NCBI RefSeq assembly: GCF_016592555.1
Contig: NZ_AP014546.1
Span: 744,001 to 808,000, forward strand
DNA from: Neptunomonas japonica JAMM 1380
GTDB lineage: Bacteria > Pseudomonadota > Gammaproteobacteria > Pseudomonadales > Balneatricaceae
Length of the DNA: 64,000 nucleotides
Direction of reading: 5' to 3'
Shown: positions 8,084 to 15,888 of the stretch, piece after piece
Layout: every line of letters begins with the position of its first letter
How positions within the stretch are numbered: the stretch's first letter is position 1
Made by a program: the position numbers and the translations under genes
Notes under the pieces: model-generated
Told to the model about the DNA's origin: nothing
What the model saw: the letters and a program-made list of their open reading frames with translations, nothing else
Database searches by the model: none

Positions 8084-9007
8084 ATGAAAAAAGGAGTTAT
8101 GCGTCCCGGGCATATCCAGTTACGGGTGCTAGATATAGAAGAAGCGTTGAAACATTATCGTGACCTTATTGGCTTGATTGAGGTGCATCGTGATGCTCAG
8201 GGCCGTGTCTACCTTAAGGGTTGGACTGAAGTTGATAAGTTTTCAGTGGTGCTTCGTGAAGCAGATCAGCCCGGTATGGATTTTGTTAGCTACAAATGTG
8301 TGAGTGAGGCTGTTGTTGATCAACTGCGTGATGAGCTAGCTGCCTTTGGTTGCAATGTGGAAGATATTCCGGCCGATGAGCTGGATGGTTGTGGCCGTCG
8401 AGTACGATTTGATTCTCCGACAGGGCATATGTTTGAGATTTTCGCTACAAAAGAGCAAACCGGTAAATGGGGTGTATCTGCCGTTAACCCTGAAGCCTGG
8501 CCTCGTGAACTGACAGGTATGAAGGCGACACGTTTTGATCATTGCCTATTGTATGGAGATGACCTAGAAGGATCATTAAAGCTGTTTTGCGATGTTCTAG
8601 GGTTTGATATCGCTGAACAGGTTCTGGATGAGAATGGAGAACGTATAGCGCAGTTCTTGACGGCTTCTCTTAAAGCCCATGATGTTGCTTTTATTAAGCA
8701 CCCTGAGAAAGGTAAGTTCCATCATGCATCTTTCTATCTGAATACATGGGAGGAGGTGTTGCGTGCCGCAGATCTTATCTCGATGACAGATACATCTTTG
8801 GATATTGGGCCAACACGTCACGGGTTAACACACGGCCAAACTATCTACTTTTTTGACCCATCGGGCAACCGTTCTGAAGTGTTCTGCGGTGGTGATTATC
8901 ACTATCCAGATCACCCGCCAGTGACATGGACTGCTGACCACCTCGGCAAAGCAATTTTCTATCACACACGTGAACTTAATGAACGTTTCTTGACGGCATT
9001 AACCTGA
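8084..9007 (+). CDS. dmpB: Catechol 2,3-dioxygenase (extradiol, XylE/DmpB type)
   Basis: Cleaves catechol in the meta position to 2-hydroxymuconic semialdehyde. The start at 8084 is chosen over an earlier in-frame ATG at 8018 because GAGGA lies 8 bases before it and it gives 307 residues, the exact length of XylE and DmpB. The iron ligands H153, H214 and E265 fall at the same numbers as in XylE; H199, H246 and Y255 of the active site are also present. The protein has two glyoxalase/VOC-type repeats. A long imperfect hairpin follows the stop codon. Confidence 0.97.
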   Translation: MKKGVMRPGHIQLRVLDIEEALKHYRDLIGLIEVHRDAQGRVYLKGWTEVDKFSVVLREADQPGMDFVSYKCVSEAVVDQLRDELAAFGCNVEDIPADELDGCGRRVRFDSPTGHMFEIFATKEQTGKWGVSAVNPEAWPRELTGMKATRFDHCLLYGDDLEGSLKLFCDVLGFDIAEQVLDENGERIAQFLTASLKAHDVAFIKHPEKGKFHHASFYLNTWEEVLRAADLISMTDTSLDIGPTRHGLTHGQTIYFFDPSGNRSEVFCGGDYHYPDHPPVTWTADHLGKAIFYHTRELNERFLTALT

Positions 9008-9069
9008 TTAGCGCACCTAATCTGACGGTAATTGATCCCCTTCATTATCGTCAGATGGGTGCTGGCTAA
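9008..9069 (+). repeat. Long imperfect intercistronic hairpin dmpB-dmpC
   Basis: Starting at the base after the dmpB stop, the arms TTAGC-GCACC-ta-ATCTGACG and CGTCAGAT-g-GGTGC-t-GCTAA (separated by small bulges) pair over about 18 bp, with a 21-base loop. There is no T-run. It could protect the dmpQB message from 3' exonucleases or lower read-through to dmpC. Confidence 0.65.
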
Positions 9070-9104
9070 GTAAAGGCTAATGAGGAAGGCAATGAGATAA
9101 CTAT

Positions 9105-10565
9105 ATGAAAGAATTTAAGCATTTTATTAATGGCGAGTTCACCGGATCCGCCAGTGGAAAAACCTTCGAAAACCGTAATCCCGTTGATAATAGCTTATTA
9201 GGATTGGTTCATGAAGCGGGCAAAACAGAAGTGGCAGCTGCTGTTGCTGCTGCGAAAAAAGCGATGCATGGGCCTTGGGCTAAGTTAACGCAAGCGGCTC
9301 GAATCGATATGTTGAACCGAGTGGCAGATCGCATTAACGAGCGTTTTGAAGAGTTCCTAGATGCAGAGTGTAAAGACACGGGCAAGCCGCGCAAAGTCGC
9401 ATCACATATCGATATTCCTCGTGGTGCTGCAAATTTCAAAGCTTTTTCCGAAACCTTAGCCAACCATCCGACTGAGTCATTCAAGCTGGATACACCGGAT
9501 GGCCAAGGCGCGCTCAACTATGGTCATCGTAAGCCTAAAGGTGTGGTAGCGGTTATCAGTCCTTGGAATTTACCGCTACTGCTGATGACTTTTAAAGTTG
9601 GGCCGGCACTTGCGTGCGGTAATACGGTAGTCATCAAACCTTCAGAAGAAACTCCGGCCACAGCAACCTTGTTGGGTGAAGTGATGAATGAGTGTGGCGT
9701 TCCTGCCGGGGTGTATAACGTTGTTCATGGTTTTGGTGGCGATTCAGCAGGTGCATTCTTAACAGCTCATCCTGATGTTGATGCGATCACCTTTACCGGC
9801 GAAACACGTACAGGTGAAGTCATCATGCGAGCGGCCTCCGTTGGGCTACGTAATATTTCGATGGAGTGTGGTGGTAAAAACCCGGGAATCGTTTTTTCGG
9901 ATTGCGATATGGAAAAAGCGATTGAAGGGACCATGCGCTCTGCTTTTGTGAATTGTGGTCAAGTGTGTTTAGGCACTGAGAGAGTCTATGTTGAACGGCC
10001 AATTTATGAGGTGTTTGTGCAGCGACTTAAAGAAGGTGTTGCCAAATTGAAGTTAGGGCGACCTGAAGATCCCGAGGTCGATTTTGGCCCTCTGGTTAGT
10101 CTTGAGCATAAAGAGAAAGTGCTCTCTTACTACAACTTAGCAGTTGAAGAGGGTGCAACCGTGGTCATTGGTGGTGGTGTTCCTGACATGGGAACTGAAC
10201 TGAACAATGGGGCTTGGGTTGAGCCTACTATCTGGACTGACCTTGCTGACGATGCTCGTGTGATTAATGAAGAGATATTTGGTCCTTGTTGCCATATTCG
10301 CCCGTTTGATACAGAAGCCGAAGTGATCGCCTTAGCTAATGATACAACTTATGGCTTGGCGGCAACTGTGTGGACAGAAAATACCTCACGTGCCACACGT
10401 GTTGCAGAAGCTATGGATGTTGGGTTGGTGTGGGTTAATAGCTGGTTCTTGCGTGATCTACGTACTGCGTTTGGCGGCGCTAAGCAGTCAGGTATTGGGC
10501 GTGAAGGTGGTGTGCATGGGTTGGAGTTTTATACCGAGCTTAAAAATATCTGTATCAAACTTTAA
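9105..10565 (+). CDS. dmpC: 2-hydroxymuconic semialdehyde dehydrogenase
   Basis: A 486-residue aldehyde dehydrogenase oxidising 2-hydroxymuconic semialdehyde to 4-oxalocrotonate with NAD+. Length equals DmpC/XylG. Key residues are N155 (PWNLP), E254 (MECGGKNP) and the catalytic C288 (GQVCLG). As no hydrolase gene is present, this enzyme is the only visible exit from ring cleavage in the cluster. The spacer to dmpE is 121 bp and contains weak inverted repeats. Confidence 0.95.
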   Translation: MKEFKHFINGEFTGSASGKTFENRNPVDNSLLGLVHEAGKTEVAAAVAAAKKAMHGPWAKLTQAARIDMLNRVADRINERFEEFLDAECKDTGKPRKVASHIDIPRGAANFKAFSETLANHPTESFKLDTPDGQGALNYGHRKPKGVVAVISPWNLPLLLMTFKVGPALACGNTVVIKPSEETPATATLLGEVMNECGVPAGVYNVVHGFGGDSAGAFLTAHPDVDAITFTGETRTGEVIMRAASVGLRNISMECGGKNPGIVFSDCDMEKAIEGTMRSAFVNCGQVCLGTERVYVERPIYEVFVQRLKEGVAKLKLGRPEDPEVDFGPLVSLEHKEKVLSYYNLAVEEGATVVIGGGVPDMGTELNNGAWVEPTIWTDLADDARVINEEIFGPCCHIRPFDTEAEVIALANDTTYGLAATVWTENTSRATRVAEAMDVGLVWVNSWFLRDLRTAFGGAKQSGIGREGGVHGLEFYTELKNICIKL

Positions 10566-10686
10566 ACGGTGCTTATTAGCGTTGTTTTTTACAGCGTATT
10601 AAACCGATGACGGGCTTGTATTGGCCCATGAACTTAAACGAGCTAATCCGCTTAAATAAGCCAACTAGCTTGAACGAGAGAGCGTC

Positions 10687-11472
10687 ATGGAAAAAGAACT
10701 AATTACGCAGTGCGGCGATGAGCTGTACGAAGCATTAAGTGGGCGCCGCACATTGCGCCCTTTTACTGAGCGGTTCAGCGATATCAGCATTGAGGATGCT
10801 TACCATATTTCCTTGCGTATGGTTGAGCGTCGTGTGGCAGCGGGGGAGCGCATTATAGGCAAAAAAATTGGAGTGACCTCCAAGGTTGTGCAAAACATGC
10901 TCAATGTACATCAACCCGATTTTGGTTACCTGACCGACAAAATGGCGTACAGCCAAGGTCAGGAAGTGCCAATTAGTGAGTTATTGATTCAGCCAAAAGC
11001 TGAAGGGGAGATCGCTTTTATCCTGAAAAAAGACTTAATCGGCCCAGGAATTACCAACGCTGATGTTCTGGCAGCAACAGAGTGTGTGATGCCGTGCTTT
11101 GAAATTGTTGATTCACGTATCGAAGACTGGCAGATAAAAATTCAGGACACAGTGGCAGATAACGCCTCTTGTGGCTTGTTTGTCCTTGGTGATAGTGCCG
11201 TAAATCCTCGAAAAGTTGATTTAACCACGTGCGGCATGGTTGTTGAAAAAAATGGTTCGATTATCAGCACAGGTGCCGGTGCAGCAGCCCTTGGTAGCCC
11301 GGTTAACTGTGTGACGTGGCTGGCTAATAGGCTGGGCGAATTTGGCATTCCATTGCAAGCAGGCGAAGTGATTCTCTCAGGTTCATTAGTGCCGTTGGAG
11401 CCTGTTAAGGCAGGTGACTACATGAGTGTCAGCATTGGTGGTATGGGTTCGGCTTCCGTACGTTTTGTCTGA
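10687..11472 (+). CDS. dmpE: 2-oxopent-4-enoate hydratase (DmpE)
   Basis: A 261-residue hydratase of the FAH-like hydratase/decarboxylase family that hydrates 2-hydroxypenta-2,4-dienoate to 4-hydroxy-2-oxovalerate. Metal ligands expected from MhpD are present at E106, E108 (AEGEIAF) and E139 (CFEIVDSR). It shares the fold with DmpH, with which it usually forms a complex. In canonical dmp operons dmpD lies between dmpC and dmpE; here there is only a short non-coding gap. Confidence 0.93.
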   Translation: MEKELITQCGDELYEALSGRRTLRPFTERFSDISIEDAYHISLRMVERRVAAGERIIGKKIGVTSKVVQNMLNVHQPDFGYLTDKMAYSQGQEVPISELLIQPKAEGEIAFILKKDLIGPGITNADVLAATECVMPCFEIVDSRIEDWQIKIQDTVADNASCGLFVLGDSAVNPRKVDLTTCGMVVEKNGSIISTGAGAAALGSPVNCVTWLANRLGEFGIPLQAGEVILSGSLVPLEPVKAGDYMSVSIGGMGSASVRFV

Positions 11473-11503
11473 GATTTTCAGGTAACATTTTTGGGTAACT
11501 ACG

Positions 11504-12415
11504 ATGAGTAAAAAGCTAAAAGCAGTGATTATCGGGCCAGGAAATATTGGTACCGATCTATTAATGAAAATGATGCGCTCCGAGTGGATCGAACCTGTAT
11601 GGATGGTGGGTATTGATCCTGAATCTGAAGGTCTCAAACGGGCTAAAGAGATGGGGATGAAAGTCTCTCTTACGGGGGTCGATGGTATGCTTGAGCACAT
11701 TGTTGAAGATGATATCCGTGTGGCGTTTGATGCAACTTCTGCATATGTTCATGCTGAAAACAGCCGCAAACTCAATGAGCTTGGCGTGATTATGATCGAT
11801 CTAACCCCGGCTGCTATCGGTCCATTTTGTGTGCCTCCGGTCAACTTGCAAGATCATGCCAAAAATCTTGAGATGAATGTCAATATGGTGACCTGTGGTG
11901 GTCAGGCTACTATTCCTATGGTGGCGGCAGTGTCACGTGTGCAACCTGTTGAGTATGGCGAAATTGTTGCAACAGTTTCGTCCCGATCAGTCGGGCCTGG
12001 AACACGTCAAAACATCGATGAATTCACACGTACGACTTCAGGGGCTGTTGAAAAAGTTGGGGGGGCAAAAAAAGGTAAGGCAATTATTGTGATTAACCCA
12101 GCAGAGCCGCCTTTGCTGATGCGTGACACTGTGCATTGCTTGACAGAAACAGAGCCTGAACAAGACGCTATTACTGAGTCCGTTCATGCCATGGTGAAAG
12201 AGGTACAGAAGTATGTGCCGGGTTATCGCCTTGTTAATGGCCCTATTTTTGATGGTCGTAAGGTGACGGTCTTTATGGAGGTTGAAGGTCTAGGAGATTT
12301 CTTGCCTAAGTATGCTGGTAACCTCGATATTATGACTGCTGCAGCATTGCGTACAGCAGAAATGTTTGCCGAAGAAGCGGCAAGCGACACTATCACCCTT
12401 CCCGCACGCGGTTAA
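11504..12415 (+). CDS. dmpF: Acetaldehyde dehydrogenase (acylating)
   Basis: A 303-residue CoA-acylating dehydrogenase that converts acetaldehyde to acetyl-CoA with NAD+. The Rossmann motif GPGNIGTDL is at 11-19 and the catalytic cysteine is C131 in [10 protein letters not shown]. DmpF physically channels acetaldehyde from DmpG; the two genes are 16 bp apart, consistent with complex formation. Its acetyl-CoA product feeds the same pool as acs further right. Confidence 0.95.
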   Translation: MSKKLKAVIIGPGNIGTDLLMKMMRSEWIEPVWMVGIDPESEGLKRAKEMGMKVSLTGVDGMLEHIVEDDIRVAFDATSAYVHAENSRKLNELGVIMIDLTPAAIGPFCVPPVNLQDHAKNLEMNVNMVTCGGQATIPMVAAVSRVQPVEYGEIVATVSSRSVGPGTRQNIDEFTRTTSGAVEKVGGAKKGKAIIVINPAEPPLLMRDTVHCLTETEPEQDAITESVHAMVKEVQKYVPGYRLVNGPIFDGRKVTVFMEVEGLGDFLPKYAGNLDIMTAAALRTAEMFAEEAASDTITLPARG

Positions 12416-12431
12416 GCAGAGGAGAGTTGTA

Positions 12432-13460
12432 ATGAATATTAAAGGACAAAAAGTCACTCTTCACGATATGAGTTTGCGTGACGGAATGCATGCTAAACAG
12501 CATCAAATTTCACTGGAGCAGATGATAGCGGTCGCCACCGATTTAGATGACGCGGGTATGCCGTTGATTGAAGTAACGCATGGTGATGGTTTAGGCGGTG
12601 CATCACTGAATTATGGTTTTCCTGCGCACACTGATGAGGAGTATCTCAACGCCGTTGTTCCAAAAATGAAAAATGCAAAAATATCCGCTTTACTGCTGCC
12701 TGGAATAGGCACGGTTGATCATCTGAAAATGGCAAAAGACTGTGGCGTAACCACTATTCGTGTGGCGACCCATTGTACTGAGGCAGATGTGTCGGAACAG
12801 CATATTGGTATGGCGGCTAAAATGGGAATGGATACCGTTGGCTTTTTGATGATGGCGCATATGGTGTCAGCAGAGAAAGTACTTGAGCAGGCTAAGTTAA
12901 TGCAAAGCTATGGTGCTAACTGTATCTATTGCACTGATTCAGCAGGCTACATGCTGCCGGATGAGGTAACTGAAAAGCTCGGGCTGTTACGAGCTGAGTT
13001 GAACCCTAATGTCGAGTTAGGATTTCATGGGCATCATAATTTGGCAATGGGTATCGCCAACTCACTGGCTGCGATTGAGGCCGGTGCTAGCCGTATTGAT
13101 GGCTCTGTTGCTGGCTTAGGTGCTGGGGCGGGAAACACGCCTTTGGAAGTATTGGTTGCTGTACTGGATCGAATGGATGCGGTTTCAGGTGTTGATCTTT
13201 ACAAAATTATGGATGTTGCCGAAGACCTTATCGTACCGCTGATGGACAACCCTATTCGTTTAGATCGGGATGCATTAACGCTTGGTTACGCCGGTGTTTA
13301 TAGCTCCTTCTTATTGTTCGCTAAGCGTGCTGAAGCAAAATATGGCATTTCGGCACGCGATATTTTGGTTGAGCTTGGGCGTCGCGGAACGGTGGGGGGG
13401 CAAGAAGACATGATCGAAGATTTGGCACTAACAATGGCAAAAGCGAAAGGGGTACTCTAA
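12432..13460 (+). CDS. dmpG: 4-hydroxy-2-oxovalerate aldolase
   Basis: A 342-residue class II aldolase of the HMG-CoA-lyase-like TIM-barrel family, splitting 4-hydroxy-2-oxovalerate into pyruvate and acetaldehyde. Metal and catalytic residues visible are R16, D17, H20 (LRDGMH), H199 and H201 (GFHGHHN). The start at 12432 is preferred over an in-frame ATG at 12366 inside dmpF because GGAGAG lies just before it and it gives the family N-terminus. The stop codon overlaps the dmpH start (TAATG). Confidence 0.95.
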   Translation: MNIKGQKVTLHDMSLRDGMHAKQHQISLEQMIAVATDLDDAGMPLIEVTHGDGLGGASLNYGFPAHTDEEYLNAVVPKMKNAKISALLLPGIGTVDHLKMAKDCGVTTIRVATHCTEADVSEQHIGMAAKMGMDTVGFLMMAHMVSAEKVLEQAKLMQSYGANCIYCTDSAGYMLPDEVTEKLGLLRAELNPNVELGFHGHHNLAMGIANSLAAIEAGASRIDGSVAGLGAGAGNTPLEVLVAVLDRMDAVSGVDLYKIMDVAEDLIVPLMDNPIRLDRDALTLGYAGVYSSFLLFAKRAEAKYGISARDILVELGRRGTVGGQEDMIEDLALTMAKAKGVL

Positions 13461-14263
13461 TGAACGAGTCTAAAGGTAACCTGACACAGTCGCAGATTGA
13501 AGAGCTAGCGATTCACCTTGAAAATGCTGAGTTACAAGCATACGAAGTCACCAAAATTACTGATGATTTTCCGAGTATGACTTATCAGGATGCATTTGAT
13601 ATTCAGTGGGAAATCCGGCGCAGAAAAGAAGCGCGTGGTAATAAAATTGTTGGTATGAAAATGGGGCTCACCAGTTGGGCCAAGATGTCGCAGATGGGTG
13701 TTGAAAATCCTTGTTACGGCTTTTTAGCCGATTACTTCGCTATCCCTGACGGTGGAGAAGTAAAGCATGATGAACTGATTCATCCAAAAATTGAAGCAGA
13801 GTTAGCATTTGTTACCAAAGCGCCGCTCAAAGGTCCGGGGTGTCATATCGGGGACGTATTGCGTGCTACAGACTTTGTCATGCCTGCTGTTGAAGTTATT
13901 GATTCGCGCTATAAAGATTTCAAGTTCGATCTTAAGAGTGTTATTGCTGATAACTCCAGTTCGAGTCGTTTTATAACCGGCGGTCGAATGGCTGATACTG
14001 CTGATCTTGATCTGAAAAACCTGGGTGTTGTTATGGAGGTCAATGGTGAAGTAGTGGCAACCGGTGCTGGTGCTGCCGTCCTTGGACACCCTGCCGCTTC
14101 GGTGGCTATGTTGGCAAATATGCTGGGTGAACGTGGCGAAGAGATACCCGCTGGAACCTTTATTATGATCGGAGCGATTACCGCCGCTGTTCAAGTTAAC
14201 AAAGGTGACTCTTTCTGTGTGCGCTATCAAGATTTGGGTACGCTTACGGGTAAGTTTGTCTGA
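13460..14263 (+). CDS. dmpH: 4-oxalocrotonate decarboxylase
   Basis: A 267-residue decarboxylase that converts the keto tautomer of 4-oxalocrotonate to 2-oxopent-4-enoate. It is homologous to DmpE; metal ligands are at E112, E114 (IEAELAF) and E145 (AVEVIDSR). It is translationally coupled to dmpG by a one-base overlap. It forms the dehydrogenative branch together with DmpC and DmpI. Confidence 0.93.
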   Translation: MNESKGNLTQSQIEELAIHLENAELQAYEVTKITDDFPSMTYQDAFDIQWEIRRRKEARGNKIVGMKMGLTSWAKMSQMGVENPCYGFLADYFAIPDGGEVKHDELIHPKIEAELAFVTKAPLKGPGCHIGDVLRATDFVMPAVEVIDSRYKDFKFDLKSVIADNSSSSRFITGGRMADTADLDLKNLGVVMEVNGEVVATGAGAAVLGHPAASVAMLANMLGERGEEIPAGTFIMIGAITAAVQVNKGDSFCVRYQDLGTLTGKFV

Positions 14264-14316
14264 TGAAAAGCAGAGTTTGCATACAGAATCATAGGGTATG
14301 TGAGGAGTGATTAATT

Positions 14317-14508
14317 ATGCCGATTGTACAAGTAAACATGCTTGAAGGCCGTACAGATGAGCAGAAAGAAGCGTTGATTAGAGAGATAACTGAGGCCATG
14401 GTGCGCTCTATTAGTGCTCCTCGGGAGAGTGTACGCGTAATGATCAATGAGATGCCTAAACAGCATTTTGGTATTGGTGGCAATTCCGTGAAAAAAATGG
14501 GGCGCTAG
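14317..14508 (+). CDS. dmpI: 4-oxalocrotonate tautomerase
   Basis: A 63-residue tautomerase; after removal of Met the catalytic proline becomes Pro1. R11, R39 and F50 (mature numbering), which bind substrate in the known enzymes, are all present. It interconverts the enol and keto forms of 4-oxalocrotonate upstream of DmpH. It is the last gene of operon 2 and is followed by a strong terminator. Confidence 0.95.
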   Translation: MPIVQVNMLEGRTDEQKEALIREITEAMVRSISAPRESVRVMINEMPKQHFGIGGNSVKKMGR

Positions 14509-14564
14509 TCTCGCGGTGCAGTAAAGCATTAGCCGCTTATCTGTACAGAGATAATAGTATTTTT

Positions 14565-14589
14565 ACCCGCCATAAGGCGGGTTTTTTTT
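14565..14589 (+). terminator. Rho-independent terminator after dmpI
   Basis: Arms ACCCGCC and GGCGGGT with an ATAA loop, followed by eight T residues. It ends the meta-cleavage operon. The 406-bp gap from 14509 to 14914 otherwise holds A/T-rich sequence, the activator site at 14709 and the promoter at 14843. Confidence 0.92.
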
Positions 14590-14708
14590 GCCTATTTATT
14601 ATGCGGCTAAATTTTTTGTATGTTTATTATCAATAAAAGCCTTCATGTTTTTTGATTTATTAGGGGGGAGGCGTTTTTCATTAAATGCTTAATCGTCATG
14701 TGATTTTT

Positions 14709-14724
14709 TGATGATTTAGTCACT
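14709..14724 (+). promoter_or_regulatory. Putative DmpR upstream activating site, operon 3
   Basis: TGATGATTTAGTCACT, 14/16 identical to the site before dmpQ, located 135 bp upstream of the -24 element of the envelope operon. Its presence is the main reason to place the envelope operon in the phenol regulon. Confidence 0.65.
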
Positions 14725-14842
14725 TTTATAATTTGTTCTGCTATTAAAATTAATTTTAATCACGTATGGGTTATTTAAATAATCCCGCTTAATTGTTTGA
14801 TATTTATCAATTAATTCCTGTCTTAATAATATTTTATCGTGC

Positions 14843-14857
14843 TGGCATGAGCTTTGC
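14843..14857 (+). promoter_or_regulatory. Sigma-54 promoter of the envelope (YCF48-RND-DUF1302-DUF1329) operon
   Basis: TGGCAT, five bases (GAGCT), then TTGC: the core elements and spacing match the -24/-12 consensus. It lies 57 bp upstream of the ATG at 14915. Confidence 0.87.
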
Positions 14858-14914
14858 TTTTATAGAGATATTACTCAAAAGATCTTCAATAACTATAAAA
14901 ATGAAGTGAGAAAA

Positions 14915-15886
14915 ATGTATCCCGAGCAGCGTAAGCACAAACATCTTTTCGTCCTCATGGCACTTATCCCTTTTGCACTCGTCGGGTGTGAAGCACCGCT
15001 GAACTTAGAAAGTGTGGATAAGGAAACCTCTCAGCCGGTCCGACGTACGGACCAACTACAAGCAATTGCTAGTAATGATCAGGTAATGATTGTGGTGGGA
15101 AATAATGGCTTGGTGCTGACAACGGCAAAGGGAGAACTGCAATGGCAGCGCCATCAGTTAATAAGCCAGCCAAATTTGATTGATGTGGAGAGTTGCCCTG
15201 ATCAGAGCTTTATTGCATTGAGCTTCGAAAAGCAGATATGGCGTACTAATGATAATGGTCAGCAATGGCAGATGATCAATTTAGGAACACAAGAAAATAT
15301 GTTGGATCTAGCCTGTGCATCTGATGGCAGCTATTGGGTGGCGGGTAGCTTTTCAAGCATTCTTTCCAGCCATGATGGCGGAGAAAGCTGGAAAGAAAGT
15401 TCTTTCAATGAAGACGCCATGTTAACCAGCATCCAATTTGTTACTAATCAGGTTGCTTACGCTACAGGTGAATTTGGCATGGTAGTGCGCTCTGACGATG
15501 CGGGTGCCAGCTGGAAACTACTTGAACCGCTGCCCAATGAGTTTTATCCACAGGCTACGTTGTTTAAGAGCAATGAAGAGGGCTGGGTCGTCGGATTAGA
15601 CGGGGTGGTCATGCATACCTCTAATGCGGGCAAAAGCTGGCAGGTTCAGCCAACACCCGTTGCTGCGCCTTTGTATGGTTTGCATCTGGGCAAAGCGGGC
15701 CTCTATGCCTTGGGTGAGAATGCCACTGTTCTGCAAGAGAAAAATGGGCGTTGGGTCTCTGTGACGTCGCCGTCTGTCTCGGCATATTTACGTGCGGCTG
15801 AAACCGTGGGTGATCAGTTATTGGTAGCGGGTGGTAACGGTACGTTACTGGCGCTGAATTCCAAAAAAAATAGCAATTCGGAATAA
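14915..15886 (+). CDS. YCF48/BNR-like beta-propeller lipoprotein
   Basis: A 323-residue predicted lipoprotein: basic N-terminus, hydrophobic segment and lipobox LVGC with the lipidated cysteine at C25. The rest is a beta propeller of YCF48/BNR type with repeated motifs such as NDNGQQW, HDGGESW, DDAGASW and SNAGKSW. The ATG at 14915 is preferred to the GTG at 14906 because of its distance to AGTGAG. YCF48-like proteins of proteobacteria are often linked to RND permeases and DUF1302/DUF1329 proteins, as here; their molecular role is not established. The gene is 2 bp from the RND gene, so a functional complex is likely. The photosystem assembly role of plant YCF48 is not implied. Confidence 0.85.
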   Translation: MYPEQRKHKHLFVLMALIPFALVGCEAPLNLESVDKETSQPVRRTDQLQAIASNDQVMIVVGNNGLVLTTAKGELQWQRHQLISQPNLIDVESCPDQSFIALSFEKQIWRTNDNGQQWQMINLGTQENMLDLACASDGSYWVAGSFSSILSSHDGGESWKESSFNEDAMLTSIQFVTNQVAYATGEFGMVVRSDDAGASWKLLEPLPNEFYPQATLFKSNEEGWVVGLDGVVMHTSNAGKSWQVQPTPVAAPLYGLHLGKAGLYALGENATVLQEKNGRWVSVTSPSVSAYLRAAETVGDQLLVAGGNGTLLALNSKKNSNSE

Positions 15887-15888
15887 TC

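Noticed and set aside
10566..10686. Remnant of dmpD between dmpC and dmpE
   Set aside because: The spacer is only 121 bp, and no hydrolase motif or in-frame remnant is visible; small inverted repeats are all that it holds.
12366..12431. Extended N-terminus of the aldolase
   Set aside because: It overlaps the end of dmpF; the ATG at 12432 has GGAGAG upstream and yields the family N-terminus.
13802..14230. 142-codon open frame on the minus strand inside dmpH
   Set aside because: No recognisable family, no ribosome binding site, and it is wholly within a well supported gene.
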